A stretch of 64,000 nt of DNA from Sipunculus nudus (Eukaryota > Annelida > Sipuncula > Golfingiida > Sipunculidae), in NCBI GenBank assembly GCA_026874595.1, contig CM049316.1, forward strand, positions 34,169,339 through 34,233,338, given 5' to 3'. The translations under genes were made by a program, and so were the position numbers. Shown piece by piece: positions 10,360 to 22,739 of this stretch. The notes beneath the pieces were generated by a model. That model saw only the letters and a list, made by a program, of their open reading frames with translations. It made no database searches and was not told where the DNA came from. The stretch's first letter is position 1; each line of letters opens with the position of its first letter.

Positions 10360-10645
10360 CATGACAGGGCGTCAACCAAGTTTTTTTTTGACCGCCCCTG
10401 CGGATCCTGGGTGTGTAATATTTTCCATCCCATGGGTTGTAAAACCGAATAACCTCAGAAACCCCGAATCACCACTCAATCGTTTTTTGAGTGAAATACG
10501 ACTGTATGGTATAGTCTTTTCCCATGAAATCCGCAGAGTGCTCACTGTGACTGGAGACCGACCTTGAAAAATTTCTGTGCGATTCAAACTCACTACCTCC
10601 TGGCTCTTAGCTCTTTGCTCTACACCTAGACCACAGGAACCTGTT
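10360..10645 (-). repeat. tRNA-derived SINE-like element
   Basis: On the minus strand an A-box-like TGGTCTAGGTGTAGAGC (10617-10634) is followed 43 bases further, as in a true tRNA, by a B-box-like GAGTTTGAATCGC (around 10580-10592). Downstream sequence (10360-10575) is the presumed SINE body. The head does not fold as a complete tRNA, so this is not a tRNA gene. It lies upstream of the lectin exons. Confidence 0.5.
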
Positions 10646-12612
10646 ACATATCTAGACTATTTTAAGCACAGATCTGGCTAATCTATTACTGTATGGAAGA
10701 GTACTATTGCCTGTCCACAGCTATTATAACCTGATTATATTTTATGGAAAACGCGTAAAAATTACACAGATATTACCACGTGATGGTCTTGATATATCAT
10801 CAGGTATTTTAGATACCTGTTCAAATAGTGAGATATTGATATATTTTGCGGACCTTTCATTTGAATATCAGTTGCCCGTTTTATATAATTAATGATTGGT
10901 TTGTTTATCTACATATCTGAATTATCTGTTTGACTACCTCATTTTACTTGATTATTATTAGCTAAACAAGTTATGTGGAGTCCTCATATAAAAATATTGT
11001 ATCTTATTTATTATTATACTCACAATTCCTAGTTGCATTGTGTGACAAAACTCTTCGACAAAATATCCGCATCAATATCCAAATACTGAGTATTTTAGAG
11101 GGAGCCATCTCGTCAACCACGCGATATTTCCTTGTGATATAAGGTTATTTCGCAATATGGTTTTCTTTATTGTGTTTCTTTATCAAGCAACAAAATGCAT
11201 TATCAGCTACTGTACGTAAACCCATGTAGAATAAATAAATTCTGAGTTGTGTAAATAAAGATATAATACCGGTAAATGCCAAATGATTTCATTCTGATCT
11301 GTCGCCCGGAGTTATAAATTGTGTTTTAATTGTCTTGTTATCACATTGAGTCATGGAGGGGGCATATTACCTGTATAACCACCTTTCATCCGTCGTAAAA
11401 CAGAGATGTCAAGCTTTTATCGAGATAGTAAAAGTTATCACTTTACATCGGCCACTTATGTTCCTGCAAGCTGAATATCTGTGACAGTGAAGCATTTAAG
11501 TAACAACTAATTTTTCTTATTTAAATGTTATTTTATACTTAGATTGGAACAAATACGGCACTAAGACGGCGAATTTGTTGAAAGATGATTGTGATGTCTG
11601 CACAAACAGTCAATTTTAATAATAACACAAGGCTGTGGTTATAAAAGGGAAAATAAGATCATGGCCCTATGGTGCGCATAGTTAATTGTTACATTGCCCA
11701 GAAAATTAAGTATAGCCAGTTATGTACACATTTTACTTCCTTGAGCGATCTATAACCATTCTGCATATAAACAGAATATTTCTTACATTAGAATGACTGT
11801 TACTGGTACAATTTATTCTCAACTGCAGTATCACTAGCAGTACAGACTTTGCGTAATTATAACTTATTAACTGTGGCGTTTTAGGTACATGATAAAGGAA
11901 GATGTACTCTGATAGTATTGTAAAACCACAATATTATAATAAAATAGAACATACAGATTGCCTGTGCAGAATTTTCCGAGCTGACAGCAAAACTTATGAT
12001 CCATGACTCATGATGCTCAGCTTAAGATATATTGCAAAAGGCTATATGACAAATATACTTTACGATGTCACAATCTGCGAGTTTCAAGAAATTTGATTGT
12101 AGGAGAAAGCGCTTTGGATGTATTTTAATGGTTAGAATAAATATCCTACTAAGAGACAGAGGTCTAAGCTTCTGAAATACTGAAACACAATAAATAAAGA
12201 ATATTGGACACAGAATTTTTTTTCAGATCTCCTGTGATATCTGAACACGCCTTGAAGCGAAGCTGGAGATTTTGTATCTAAAAGCTGTGATAAGTGCCTA
12301 GCTAAAAAGATAAACTAATACCATTCTCAAAACTAAATGACTTGCATTTGCGCTCGCAAATGCATGAAGCGCCACATCTAACCATGCAAATCTGAGAAAA
12401 ATTTCCACAAAACGACGAACATTTAATAAAGACAAACTGAATGATACAGATTGGGCCGCCTTTGCTGACCGACTAAGATTGGTTTTCCCTTTACTGAACT
12501 TAAACTGCTATTTTAAAAAAAAATCCACTGTATTATTTCATTAATGCCTATTGCCTATCATACGCCTTTCTTCTAGCGAATGACATAAGTACATCTGTCA
12601 GTGTGATACGTA
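10646..12612. other. Non-coding stretch, nothing recognised
   Basis: AT-rich, without long frames, tandem repeats or transposon ends that I can support. The upstream exons of the lectin receptor could lie here or beyond but were not identified. Confidence 0.4.
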
Positions 12613-12640
12613 GCAAAAAAAAAAAAAAAAAAAAAAAAAA
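12613..12640. repeat. Poly-A run (28 A)
   Basis: An uninterrupted A tract. A retroposon tail is possible, but no SINE or LINE body is recognisable before it. Confidence 0.85.
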
Positions 12641-14007
12641 CGTTTTAACCATAAAGCCAGGGATGTTAATCGAATATGCAGACAGGTTCTGGAAAGCTTA
12701 ATATGCAAAAGATTTCAATCTATAAATAAGGTCATTAGGTCATTAGGTCATGTACTATTGAATGCTTTATATCTTGTCATCGCAGCTGCGTTTCGTGCAT
12801 GCTGCTTGTTGTATGCTGCTGATGCTAGGTATCATGAGGGTGAATGTTTCGAAATAAAGCTTGAGAAATCTTGAAAATAGTTGAGGAGGAGGAAGACAAT
12901 TGTACAGTGGTACAACTTGCTAACAATATAAAACAAGGAAGCCCAAACATTTAAAGTAAAGTGAAACCCCATGATTCGACTTGATTTACCGTTCTGGGTA
13001 GCAATCTATATATTTATTGTTTATAGTCAATCAGAAGATGAAGAAATATTCTTTGCGGGGCTAGTACTTAATGGATGCAATGTCCGGTGCCCCTCTTTAG
13101 AAATAAATTACAGGCAACATTGTTCAGTATATTCGGGCTCAGAAAATTTCAGAGGAATGTTCTTGAAGTAGATAGAAAAACGTGAAATCGCTGCCTGGTA
13201 TAACCTGTTATGGTAGACTTAGACACCAGGTGACTGTCGGTGTCTCCTGAAAAATATTGTGCGTATGATGTGACTAGCAGCCAACCAAACGTCTACTTAA
13301 TTGAGCTGAAGCATGGGCCTTATTTCTAAATATATGGAATTTCTATGGTGGACCCTTTTACTATGCGTTTATTCATACTGTCACAGACGGTAAAAGAAAT
13401 GTGTTTATCTGTGGAATGCTTAGAACTTTATACATCCTTGTAAATGACTACGCACATTCCGTCAAGGGATTATCCCGAGCTATTTATATGGTCTTCTTAT
13501 ATGAAGGCTCTATTTCTTGTTTTGGACATTTCTTTACATAAACTTAATAATTAAATGATTATAAGGCAAGGAAAATAAATCTGGTACGTTCAAAAGGTAC
13601 ACTACCTGCACGAAAAAATGTATTTCTCTTCCATCATTTATATTTTTAATTGGCAATAGCGTCAATTAATACACTGCTTGATATTTGCCCTTCCGAACCT
13701 CCGGGGCCGGAATATCTAACGTTGAACTGTCCTCAGGATAAAACCGCGACGACTTACATTGTCCGATCTAAAGTCTGCATTTCACTTTTTTTCTAGTCTA
13801 GACCAAGACTATTTCAGTCTTGCAGCAAGAGTTCATTTATCGAGGTACAAAATAAGCGTTCGGCATATTAAGTTGTGTGACCTACATTTTCGGCAAAAGC
13901 ATGACAAATAGAAAGCGTACATCTGTTCTCATTTAGGGATATTTAATACATATACAAAGTCAATACGTTATAGTGTAAGTGCTCTACCATGCAGGAGAGC
14001 ATTAATA
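12641..14007. other. Non-coding stretch with a small direct repeat
   Basis: It contains GGTCATTA repeated in tandem near 12730-12750. Nothing else is recognised. Confidence 0.4.
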
Positions 14008-14141
14008 ATGTACCATATATAGTTAGTTTGTGTTTGACTATTATGCTCCTTCTTCATTGATCACTCTTCACTGATCACTCTTCTTTATTCTACAGAGAAC
14101 ATCTCTCTCTCATGAAGTCATACTAACTATACATGGTACAT
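14008..14141. mobile_element. Short terminal-inverted-repeat element (MITE-like), 134 bp
   Basis: The ends ATGTACCATATATAGTTAGT (14008-14027) and ACTAACTATACATGGTACAT (14122-14141) are inverse complements with one mismatch over 20 bases. The interior contains a duplicated TTGATCACTCTTC-type sequence. No clear target-site duplication is visible, so a simple imperfect hairpin is the alternative. Confidence 0.5.
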
Positions 14142-14298
14142 AACACACACACATATATAATTCATGAACCTTAACATATTTAGGATATTACAACCAAGTA
14201 TAAGATTAAGCAGGAAGACAGAATTGTAACAAAGGTCTCTCATTCTAATAATTGATACATTTTATTTCCAGTATATCAATCTTACTCTCTGAAAAGCA

Positions 14299-14323
14299 GG
14301 GGATGATAAATTTTATCATCCCC
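14299..14323. repeat. Near-perfect 25-bp palindrome
   Basis: GGGGATGATAAA is followed after one T by its exact inverse complement, TTTATCATCCCC. This 12-bp stem with a one-base centre may be a transposon end or a cruciform-prone site. Confidence 0.8.
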
Positions 14324-15375
14324 CTTGCAAAAGGTAAGCATATATCCCCTGTGTTAACACCCCCATTAAAATACAGTTTTACATTACAGAATGGGCTCCT
14401 GGGAACTCCTTTCTTCAACTGGCCATTCTCGCGACAAGCCATTTTTTCAATTGATCAATGGCTCGCATCATGCTTTCTTATTTGAATGGATTTTATCAAC
14501 AAACGTACGTGTTTTCAGCGACACCTATGTTTACCAGATGATAAACATGTGTCAATTCATGCCTGTATTCGCTAATTAAACTTAACAACTGACACATTCT
14601 TGATATTAACCACGAGTGAGTTCATTAGACAAAATTTCAGGAAGCAAAACACAGCACTTAAGAAAGACAAAAGAAAGACATGTTTAGGCTGATGGCTACG
14701 CTCACTGCGTCTAATGCGAAAAGGTCGTACCGTTTAATTGTGTGCATGGTCAGAAGGCTTCACATTTTATAGCCATTCAGTAGACAAAAGGATTAGTCAT
14801 TCAGAGAGTTTAAGAAAACTTAAGTGTAGTAAATAACAAGTTTTGTACAAAACTATTAAACTAAGCATCCTTAAACCATTTGAGAACATAAATGTTCAGA
14901 GCAGTTATCTTTCGTGTTCTCCGTTGGCTCTCTCTAGCGAACAAGTTTCCATGAATTGGTAAATAACGTCAGGTATCATGACAACGTTTGTTTGACTTGA
15001 TTTTATCAAACTTTGTTGTGAAGACGTGTGATCATTCCAACCGCAGTGCCGCTGCGCAGTTCAGATAGTTCCCCTTTTACCCAACAGATGTTGTTCTAGT
15101 TTAGCTAACTCAGTCCACATGATGTATTTGCCAATATAAAGTTTTATTTTATAATTTTCATGATAAATTAATTAGGCAAACCGTTTATTATTAACATGGT
15201 GAATAGAGACCTTGAAAGTACAATCTCGTTTTGGAAAATATATATTGGTAATTCACATTAGGTATAAAGAATTATATTTAATACATTGTCGTGTTTATTT
15301 AAAGGGATGAATGGGTTTTTATGCGCTGGTAAAAAGACTATATTGATGTTGGAAAACATGCCCATATAATTGAAG
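14324..15375. other. Non-coding stretch, nothing recognised
   Basis: Short frames on both strands near 14245-14580 overlap each other and the palindrome and look like chance. No repeat or domain was recognised. Confidence 0.4.
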
Positions 15376-15662
15376 TAATTGCCTCCGCCGAGAAGATGTA
15401 CGTTCATATCTGTCCGTGTGTGTGTATGTTTATGTGTTTGTTCACAAAATCACTCACACAATCATGAACAGAATATCGTAAAATTGTATGGGCATTTCGT
15501 AAATGGACAAATGAAGAATCTTTTACATTTCTTTTAGTCACATGATCCGGATTCAGGAACGTTACCAAGGAATGTTCGCAAATATAAAGTCACCTATACA
15601 CGAATGAACCTTGGAATATGGACCGAAAGCGTGAATACAAAGATGGCGGAGGTTTGCATTTC
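15376..15662. repeat. Dispersed repeat bounded by CCTCCGCC / GGCGGAGG
   Basis: It opens TTGCCTCCGCCGAGAAG and closes GATGGCGGAGGTTTGC, so the ends form an inverted pair around about 280 bp that includes a GT-rich stretch. I recall similar CCTCCGCCGAGGAGG-type repeats in many animal genomes, but could not search here. It is likely a non-autonomous DNA element. Confidence 0.45.
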
Positions 15663-16579
15663 TTGGAATGCAGATTCCTAATTTTAAAGGAAATAATTTT
15701 TAGTTTTTCTAGAAACCTATATTAATGTCCGCTAGCATATTATAGGCCTATCTGTGTTTTTATAAGAAAGGTCTATGGGAATTAGGCCGGGTTTGTGCGG
15801 GACGGTTGTCTATGGGTCGAGTTCTAACGGGCCAAGTTTACTAGTGTAGTTTCGAACAGATGACGCCACAATTGACACTTTGAGAAATAATTAAAGTGTT
15901 AATCTTAAATATTAAGGATTTTTGGCGGATATGTGAAAAGCAGCCCTCTTAGGACACACTCGACATCGTCCCTGACACTGCAAGACGTGACTACATATGA
16001 TCTGCGAGACTACGATATAGTGCCAGCGTCAATTATGATATAGATTAATAATGAAAATAATTTGATATTTTATTTATATTGATTCATATGTGTCCCTTTT
16101 GCTGATCTCAGTTTTACTGTTATGCATAGACTTTCTAAATGACGTATCAAAGTCCATGCATCTCTATACATGGCAGACATATTGAACCAGGATCAAGTGA
16201 ACTTAACATTAAGATCTCAAATGCATCTCCTTCATTCTAAATAGTGAAGGTGGAGACATTTCTGGAGGGAAAGGATCGATCGTGATGCCGGAAATACTCA
16301 ACGCTTAAAGCAGAACTTAAAGAAACGTTAACTTCATTACTAGAACATTATTAAGCAACTTCTATCATTACTGCTGCCAGTACGTAATAAAAATGGGCGG
16401 TCATCATGCAAAATATCGTCAGAGGGAGCAAGGGAAGCCCACTTTCTAAAGAATGTCCAATCTTAAGACTACAAGTTCTTTTATCCAAGAGTGACTGTAT
16501 ATAAACCTACGTATACGTTGCTAAAATTCAATGGAGATCGTTCAGTTTATTTTTAAAATGTTCCTCAATTTTTCAAAGG
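15663..16579. other. Non-coding stretch, nothing recognised
   Basis: No long frame, tandem repeat or recognisable transposon end. Confidence 0.4.
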
Positions 16580-19500
16580 CGAGTTGCCATTGTTGTAATC
16601 CGTGGGTCAGTACCACCCGAATCCCAGTGCAAATCCGAATCCAGACCAATTCAGTCCAAGTCCGAGACCTTGAGGTTCAAATCCAAGTCAACCTTATTTA
16701 AGGCCGAGTCATTTAGAACCAAATATCCTTAGAAAGCAATTAAAGGAAAATGTCAGTTTATCGTGTTTACGTTAAAGTAATTTTAATCGTGCTTTTACTG
16801 TTATGGTTTATTACATTTGAATTCTAATGTGGAGCTTAAGCTTGGTATAAACAGTGTAAGCTCCTAATGTAAAGCTAAAGCTTGGTCTGTACAGTGTTAG
16901 CTCCTAATGTAGTGCTAAAGCTTGGTTTATACAGTGTTAGCTCCTGATGTAAAATTAAAGCTTGGTATAAACAGTGTAAGCTCCTAATGTAAAGCTAAAG
17001 CTTGGTCTGTACAGTGTTAGCTCCTAATGTAGTGCTAAAGCTTGGTTTATACAGTGTTAGCTCCTGATGTAAAGCTAAAGCTTGGTATAAACAGTGTAAG
17101 CTCATAATGTTAAACTAAAGCTTGGTATATACAGTGTTAGCTGCTAATGTAGTGCTAAAGCTTGGTACATATGGTTTCAGCTCCTAATGTAGAGTTAAGG
17201 CTTGGTATAAACAATGTTAGCTATTGATGTAGTGCTAAAGCCTGGTGTATACAGTGTTAACTCCAAATATAGAGCTGAAGTTTGGTATATACGGTGTTAG
17301 CTCCTACTGAAGAGCCAGAGCTTAGTATCTACAGTGTGAGGTCCTGATGTAGTGGTAAAGCTGGGTATATACATTGTTTAGCTCCTAATGTAGAGCCAAA
17401 GCTTGGTATATGCAGTTGTAGCTCCTAATGTAGAGCTAAAGCTTGGTATATAATGGTTTAGCTCCTGACGTGGCGCTTAAGCTTGGTATATACCGTGTTA
17501 ACCCCTGATGTAAAGCTAAAGATGGTTTATACAGTGTAAGCTCCTAATGTAGAGCTAAAGCTTGGTTTATATGGTGTTAGCTCCTAATGTAGAGCTTAAG
17601 CTTGGTATATATAGTGTTAGCTCCTAATGTAGAGCTAAAGCTTGGTATATATAGTTTTAGCTCCTAATGTAGAGCTCAAGCTTGGTATATACAGTGTTGG
17701 CTCCTAATGTGGAGCATAAGCTTGGCATATATCGTGTCAGCTCCTGATGTAGAGCTAAAGCTTGGTTTATATGGTGTTAGCTCCTAATGTAGAGCTTAAG
17801 CTTGGTATATATAGTGTTAGCTCCTAATGTAGAGCTAAAGCTTGGTTTATATGGTTTTAGCTCCTAATGTAGAGCTAATCTTGGTATATATAGTGTTAGC
17901 TCCTAATGTAGAGCTAAAGCTTGGTATATATGGTTTTAGCTCCTAATGTAGAGCTCAAGCTTGGTATATATAGTGTTAGCTCCTAATGTAGAGCTAAAGC
18001 TTGGTATATATGGTTTTAGCTCCTAATGTAGAGCTAATCTTGGTATATACAGTGTTGGCTCCTAATGTGGAGCATAAGCTTGGCATATATCGTGTCAGCT
18101 CCTGATGTAGAGCTAAAGCTTGGTTTATATGGTGTTAGCTCCTAATGTAGAGTTTAAGCTTGGTATATATAGTGTTAGCTCCTAATGTAGAGCTAAAGCT
18201 TGGTATATATGGTTTTAGCTCCTAATGTAGAGCTAATCTTGGTATATACAGTGTTGGCTCCTAATGTGGAGCATAAGCTTGGCATATATCGTGTCAGCTC
18301 CTGATGTAGAGCTAAAGCTTGGTTTATATGGTGTTAGCTCCTAATGTAGAGTTTAAGCTTGGTATATATAGTGTTAGCTCCTAATGTAGAGCTAAAGCTT
18401 GGTATATATGGTTTTAGCTCCTAATGTAGAGCTAATCTTGGTATATACAGTGTTGGCTCCTAATGTGGAGCATAAGCTTGGCATATATCGTGTCAGCTCC
18501 TGATGTAGAGCTAAAGCTTGGTTTATATGGTGTTAGCTCCTAATGTAGAGTTTAAGCTTGGTATATATAGTGTTAGCTCCTAATGTAGAGCTAAAGCTTG
18601 GTATATATGGTTTTAGCTCCTAATGTAGAGCTCAAGCTTGGTATACATAATGTCAGCTCCTAATGTAGTGCTAAAGCTTGGTATACATAATATTAGCTCC
18701 TAATGTAGAGCTAAAGCTTGGTATACATAATATTAGCTCCTAATGTAGAACTAAAGCTTGGTATATACAATATTAGCACCTAATGTAGATCTCAAGCTTG
18801 GTATACATAATGTTAGCTCCTAATGTAGAGCTAAAGCTTGGTATACATAATATTAGCTCCTAATGTAGAGCTAAAGCTTGGTATACATAATATTAGCTCC
18901 TAATGTAGAGCTAAAGCTTGGTATACATAATATTAGCTCCTAATGTAGAGCTAAAGCTTGGTATACATAATATTAGCTCCTAATGTAGAGCTAAAGCTTG
19001 GTATACATAATATTAGCTCCTAATGTAGAGCTAAAGCTTGGTATACATAATATTAGCTCCTAATGTAGAACTAAAGCTTGGTATATACAATATTAGCACC
19101 TAATGTAGATCTCAAGCTTGGTATACATAATGTTAGCTCCTAATGTAGAGCTAAAGCTTGGTATACATAATATTAGCTCCTAATGTAGAGCTAAAGCTTG
19201 GTATATATGGTTTTAGCTCCTAATGTAGAGCTCAAGCTTGGTATACATAATGTCAGCTCCTAATGTAGTGCTAAAGCTTGGTATACATAATATTAGCTCC
19301 TAATGTAGAGCTAAAGCTTGGTATACAAAATATTAGCTCCTAATGTAGAACTAAAGCTTGGTATATACAATATTAGCACCTAATGTAGATCTCAAGCTTG
19401 GTATACATAATGTTAGCTCCTAATGTAGAGCTAAAGCTTGGTATACATAATATTAGCTCCTAATGTAGAGCTAAAGCTTGGTATACATAATATTAGCTCC

Positions 19501-20900
19501 TAATGTAGAGCTAAAGCTTGGTATACATAATATTAGCTCCTAATGTAGAGCTAAAGCTTGGTATACATAATATTAGCTCCTAATGTAGAGCTAAAGCTTG
19601 GTATACATAATATTAGCTCCTAATGTAGAGCTAAAGCTTGGTATACATAATATTAGCTCCTAATGTAGAACTAAAGCTTGGTATATACAATATTAGCTCC
19701 TAATGTAGAGCTCAAGCTTGGTATATATGGTTTTAGCTCTTAATGTAGAGCTCAAGCTTGGTATACATAATGTCAGCTCCTAATGTAGTGCTAAAGCTTG
19801 GTATACATAATATTAGCTCCTAATGTAGAGCTAAAGCTTGGTATACATAATATTAGCTCCTAATGTAGAACTAAAGCTTGGTATATACAATATTAGCACC
19901 TAATGTAGATCTCAAGCTTGGTATACATAATGTTAGCTCCTAATGTAGAGCTAAAGCTTGGTATACATAATATTAGCTCCTAATGTAGAGCTAAAGCTTG
20001 GTATACATAATATTAGCTCCTAATGTAGAGCTAAAGCTTGGTATACATAATATTAGCTCCTAATGTAGAGCTAAAGCTTGGTATACATAATATTAGCTCC
20101 TAATGTAGAGCTAAAGCTTGGTATACATAATGTTAGCTCCTAATGTAGAGCTAAAGCTTGGTATACATAATATTAGCTCCTAATGTAGAGCTAAAGCTTG
20201 GTATACATAATATTAGCTCCTAATGTAGAGCTAAAGCTTGGTATACATAATATTAGCTCTTAATGTAGAGCTAAAGCTTGGTATACATAATATTAGCTCC
20301 TAATGTAGAGCTAAAGCTTGGTATACATAGTGTTAGCTCCTAATGTAGAGCTAAAGCTTGGTATATATGGTTTTAGCTCCTAATGTAGAGCTCAAGCTTG
20401 GTATACATAATGTCAGCTCCTAATGTAGTGCTAAAGCTTGGTATACATAATATTAGCTCCTAATGTAGAGCTAAAGCTTGGTATGCATAATATTAGCTCC
20501 TAATGTAGAACTAAAGCTTGGTATATACAATATTAGCACCTAATGTAGATCTCAAGCTTGGTATACATAATGTTAGCTCCTAATGTAGAGCTAAAGCTAG
20601 GTATACATAATATTAGCTCCTAATGTAGAGCTAAAGCTTGGTATACATAATATTAGCTCCTAATGTAGAGCTAAAGCTTGGTATACATAATATTAGCTCC
20701 TAATGTAGAGCTAAAGCTTGGTATATACAGTGTTATTATTTTGCAATGTTTTGTTTTTAATTCGCACATGCATGTTTAAAAGTCTTTAAATGTGTTTTTT
20801 TCTGTTGGTCCGAGATGGACTCAGCTTGATTTCTGGAGTCGTAACCTCCGCTCAAGTACAGGTCAGAGTCCAGGACTGCTAAGCGGATTCGGGTCTTACT
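16580..20900. mobile_element. Dispersed element carrying a large internal satellite array
   Basis: The flanks of the 40-bp array resemble both halves of a much shorter element at 49570-49960. On the left both have CCTTGAGGTTcAAaTCCAAGTC-like sequence (16668-16689 and 49642-49663). On the right both have the identical 16-mer TAATTCGCACATGCAT (20758-20773 and 49856-49871) and a TTTCTGyTGG-like stretch. This suggests that the array grew inside a mobile or dispersed unit. Outer ends are approximate. Bivalve elements of the pearl/CvA type with central tandem repeats are a possible parallel. Confidence 0.55.
16821..20734. repeat. Satellite array: about 98 copies of a 40-bp HindIII monomer with higher-order repeats
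   Basis: The consensus monomer is AGCTCCTAATGTAGAGCT joined to AAAGCTTGGTATACAT and AATATT. Almost every copy has a HindIII site. The left third is divergent. From about 18054 a five-monomer unit of 199 bp repeats (GTTGGCTCC marks at 18054, 18253 and 18452). To the right long blocks recur: the mark TGTCAGCTCC falls at 18651, 19251, 19771 and 20411, spacings of 600, 520 and 640 bp, that is exactly 15, 13 and 16 monomers. Within each monomer TTAGCTC and GAGCTAA form a 7-bp stem around an 8-base loop. There is no coding potential, since 40 is not a multiple of three and stops recur. Confidence 0.97.
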
Positions 20901-21857
20901 CGTTGCAATAGCTGATACTTTAAATGACTTCTTAAAAAAAGCTACCGATAAATGACCAAATATTTAAAATTCCAAAATATGTTTCTTTAGGTGCATATTT
21001 TATTAAATGACTCGGTTAGAGGGATTCAATGCTATTTAATTTGATCCCTTCATTCGCATCACCTTCAATATCATCATCAGCGTCGTCAGTATCTTTGGAT
21101 CTGCTCCATTAAAAAAACGTGACGTCAGACCTCTTCGAGTCTTCTATTGTGAGTAAGCCTAATTACCGAATATTTGTTTATATATGTGTGTATGCGTGTG
21201 TGGCGTGTCCAGTATGAGTGTGTGTATCTACTGATATTTTTGTTGTGTTCTTAAATAGTGTTTAAGGTATTTAAACATCCACGACCTATCGAGTGCCTGT
21301 ATTGAATGGACTAATTTTTACAAATGCGAGATTTCTCTGTCGAAATAATGCCCCGAAATACTTAGTTACAGTCTCCGCCATTAGATGTCGCTAGGGTGTT
21401 GACCATGTCATTTATTACCCGAGTCGGTGAAGATATTGGCTATGGCGAGTACTTCTACAAATATCAAACAGGGTTGGAAATCCATGGACCTCTTCTTTTG
21501 TTGCACAATGTGTGTCATAATGCTTTCGGGTCCCTTTGACAAAGGATTAGCGGGGTTTCTTGTTTAACACTGCAAATTTAGTATGTTATCGTAAATATGA
21601 GGAAAAAATGGAATTATAGAAAAATTGTATAAAAATTTATTCAAATGAAAAATAGTTTATCTTGATAAATCATTTTAATTTGATAAAACATTAATCTACC
21701 TGAGGTGCTCAGATGATTAAATGGGATTTGATGCAAAGGACTAATAAATATTCAGTGTTAGATGTTTTATGTCACAGTGAATTTTTCTTGAGGTGTGCAG
21801 GATATGTTTATATAGTCAGAGCTCATGCCTTCCTTCCTACTGATATGCCCATAATTC
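20901..21857. other. Non-coding stretch, nothing recognised
   Basis: AT-rich flank of the satellite-bearing element, with a short GT-rich stretch near 21185-21230. No gene or named repeat. Confidence 0.4.
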
Positions 21858-21985
21858 CTACAGTGAAACCTCGCCTGACGACCAACTCAGTTAAGCGACC
21901 ACCTCAAAATAACGACAATTTGTCCATGGTCCCGATCCTTTCTTGCTCTTTATATAAGAATTCGCACAGAAGACCACCTCAAAAA
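21858..21985 (+). repeat. Possible pogo/Tigger-like transposon end
   Basis: TA is followed by CAGTGAAACCTCGCCTGACGACC, then AAGCGACCACC. The TA target and a CAGT...ACCTCG start are typical of pogo/Tigger-class terminal repeats. A related start lies at 45801. The opposite end was not found. Confidence 0.4.
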
Positions 21986-22009
21986 TGCTGTATTATATTT
22001 TACTGTCTG

Positions 22010-22013
<4 letters not shown>

Positions 22014-22057
<44 letters not shown>
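22014..22057. repeat. (TA)n microsatellite
   Basis: About 22 TA dinucleotides. Short frames running through it are artefacts of the repeat. Confidence 0.95.
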
Positions 22058-22061
<4 letters not shown>

Positions 22062-22673
22062 CATAACTTTGTGCCTTTGTTTATATGTTGTTTTTATCAT
22101 TGCAAATTCAATAAATACATTCGTTATATTAATGACCATTCCCCCACGTTTCTGGTGTTTGTGTATCCAGTAACGCCTGTGCAAATTAATTATACAGCAA
22201 ACATGTCCCCACACTGCAAAGACTCACATCAATACAATATTAATTCTACTGTGTAGGGATTGTTTGAGTCAAAATCCGACCCCAACAAAACACCGAGGCT
22301 TCTAAATACACCAGCGGCGTAGGCATAATTGTATTGAAGAGGATTATGTAGTCCTATCAAGTGTGTTGGATATGTATTAGATAATAATTGTTTCAAGGTA
22401 AATAACATAAACATGGGTTTTTTAGTTAAAAAAGACTTTACGGAAAAAGTAATATTTTGTAGGCATGCGCATGTTTCCTTTAAATGTAACAAATTTTTAT
22501 TTTGAAGTTTGACAGTTGAGACATGTGTTCCAAGCCATCCCACAGTGCCCAAAATAAGAGATTCGTTTCGAGTAGGAACCTCTGTTGGAAGGGCGACATG
22601 TCACTCAAAATCCTAGAATACACTTCACCACAATGTAAAAAGTCACTTTCGTTCTGCGGTGATACGAAATGAA

Positions 22674-22676
<3 letters not shown>

Positions 22677-22731
<55 letters not shown>
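22677..22731. repeat. (AT)n microsatellite
   Basis: About 27 AT dinucleotides. Confidence 0.95.
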
Positions 22732-22736
<5 letters not shown>

Positions 22737-22739
22737 ACG

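Noticed and set aside
12971-13171. Plus-strand frame with scattered Cys as a lectin exon
   Set aside because: The CPSLE...HCSVY spacing lacks the Trp and following helix of a C-type lectin domain, and no splice context supports it.
16821-20734. CRISPR-like array
   Set aside because: Units are continuous 40-bp repeats with no unique spacers, and the surroundings are eukaryotic.
21713-22066. 117-codon plus-strand frame
   Set aside because: It runs through a TA microsatellite and a transposon-end-like repeat.
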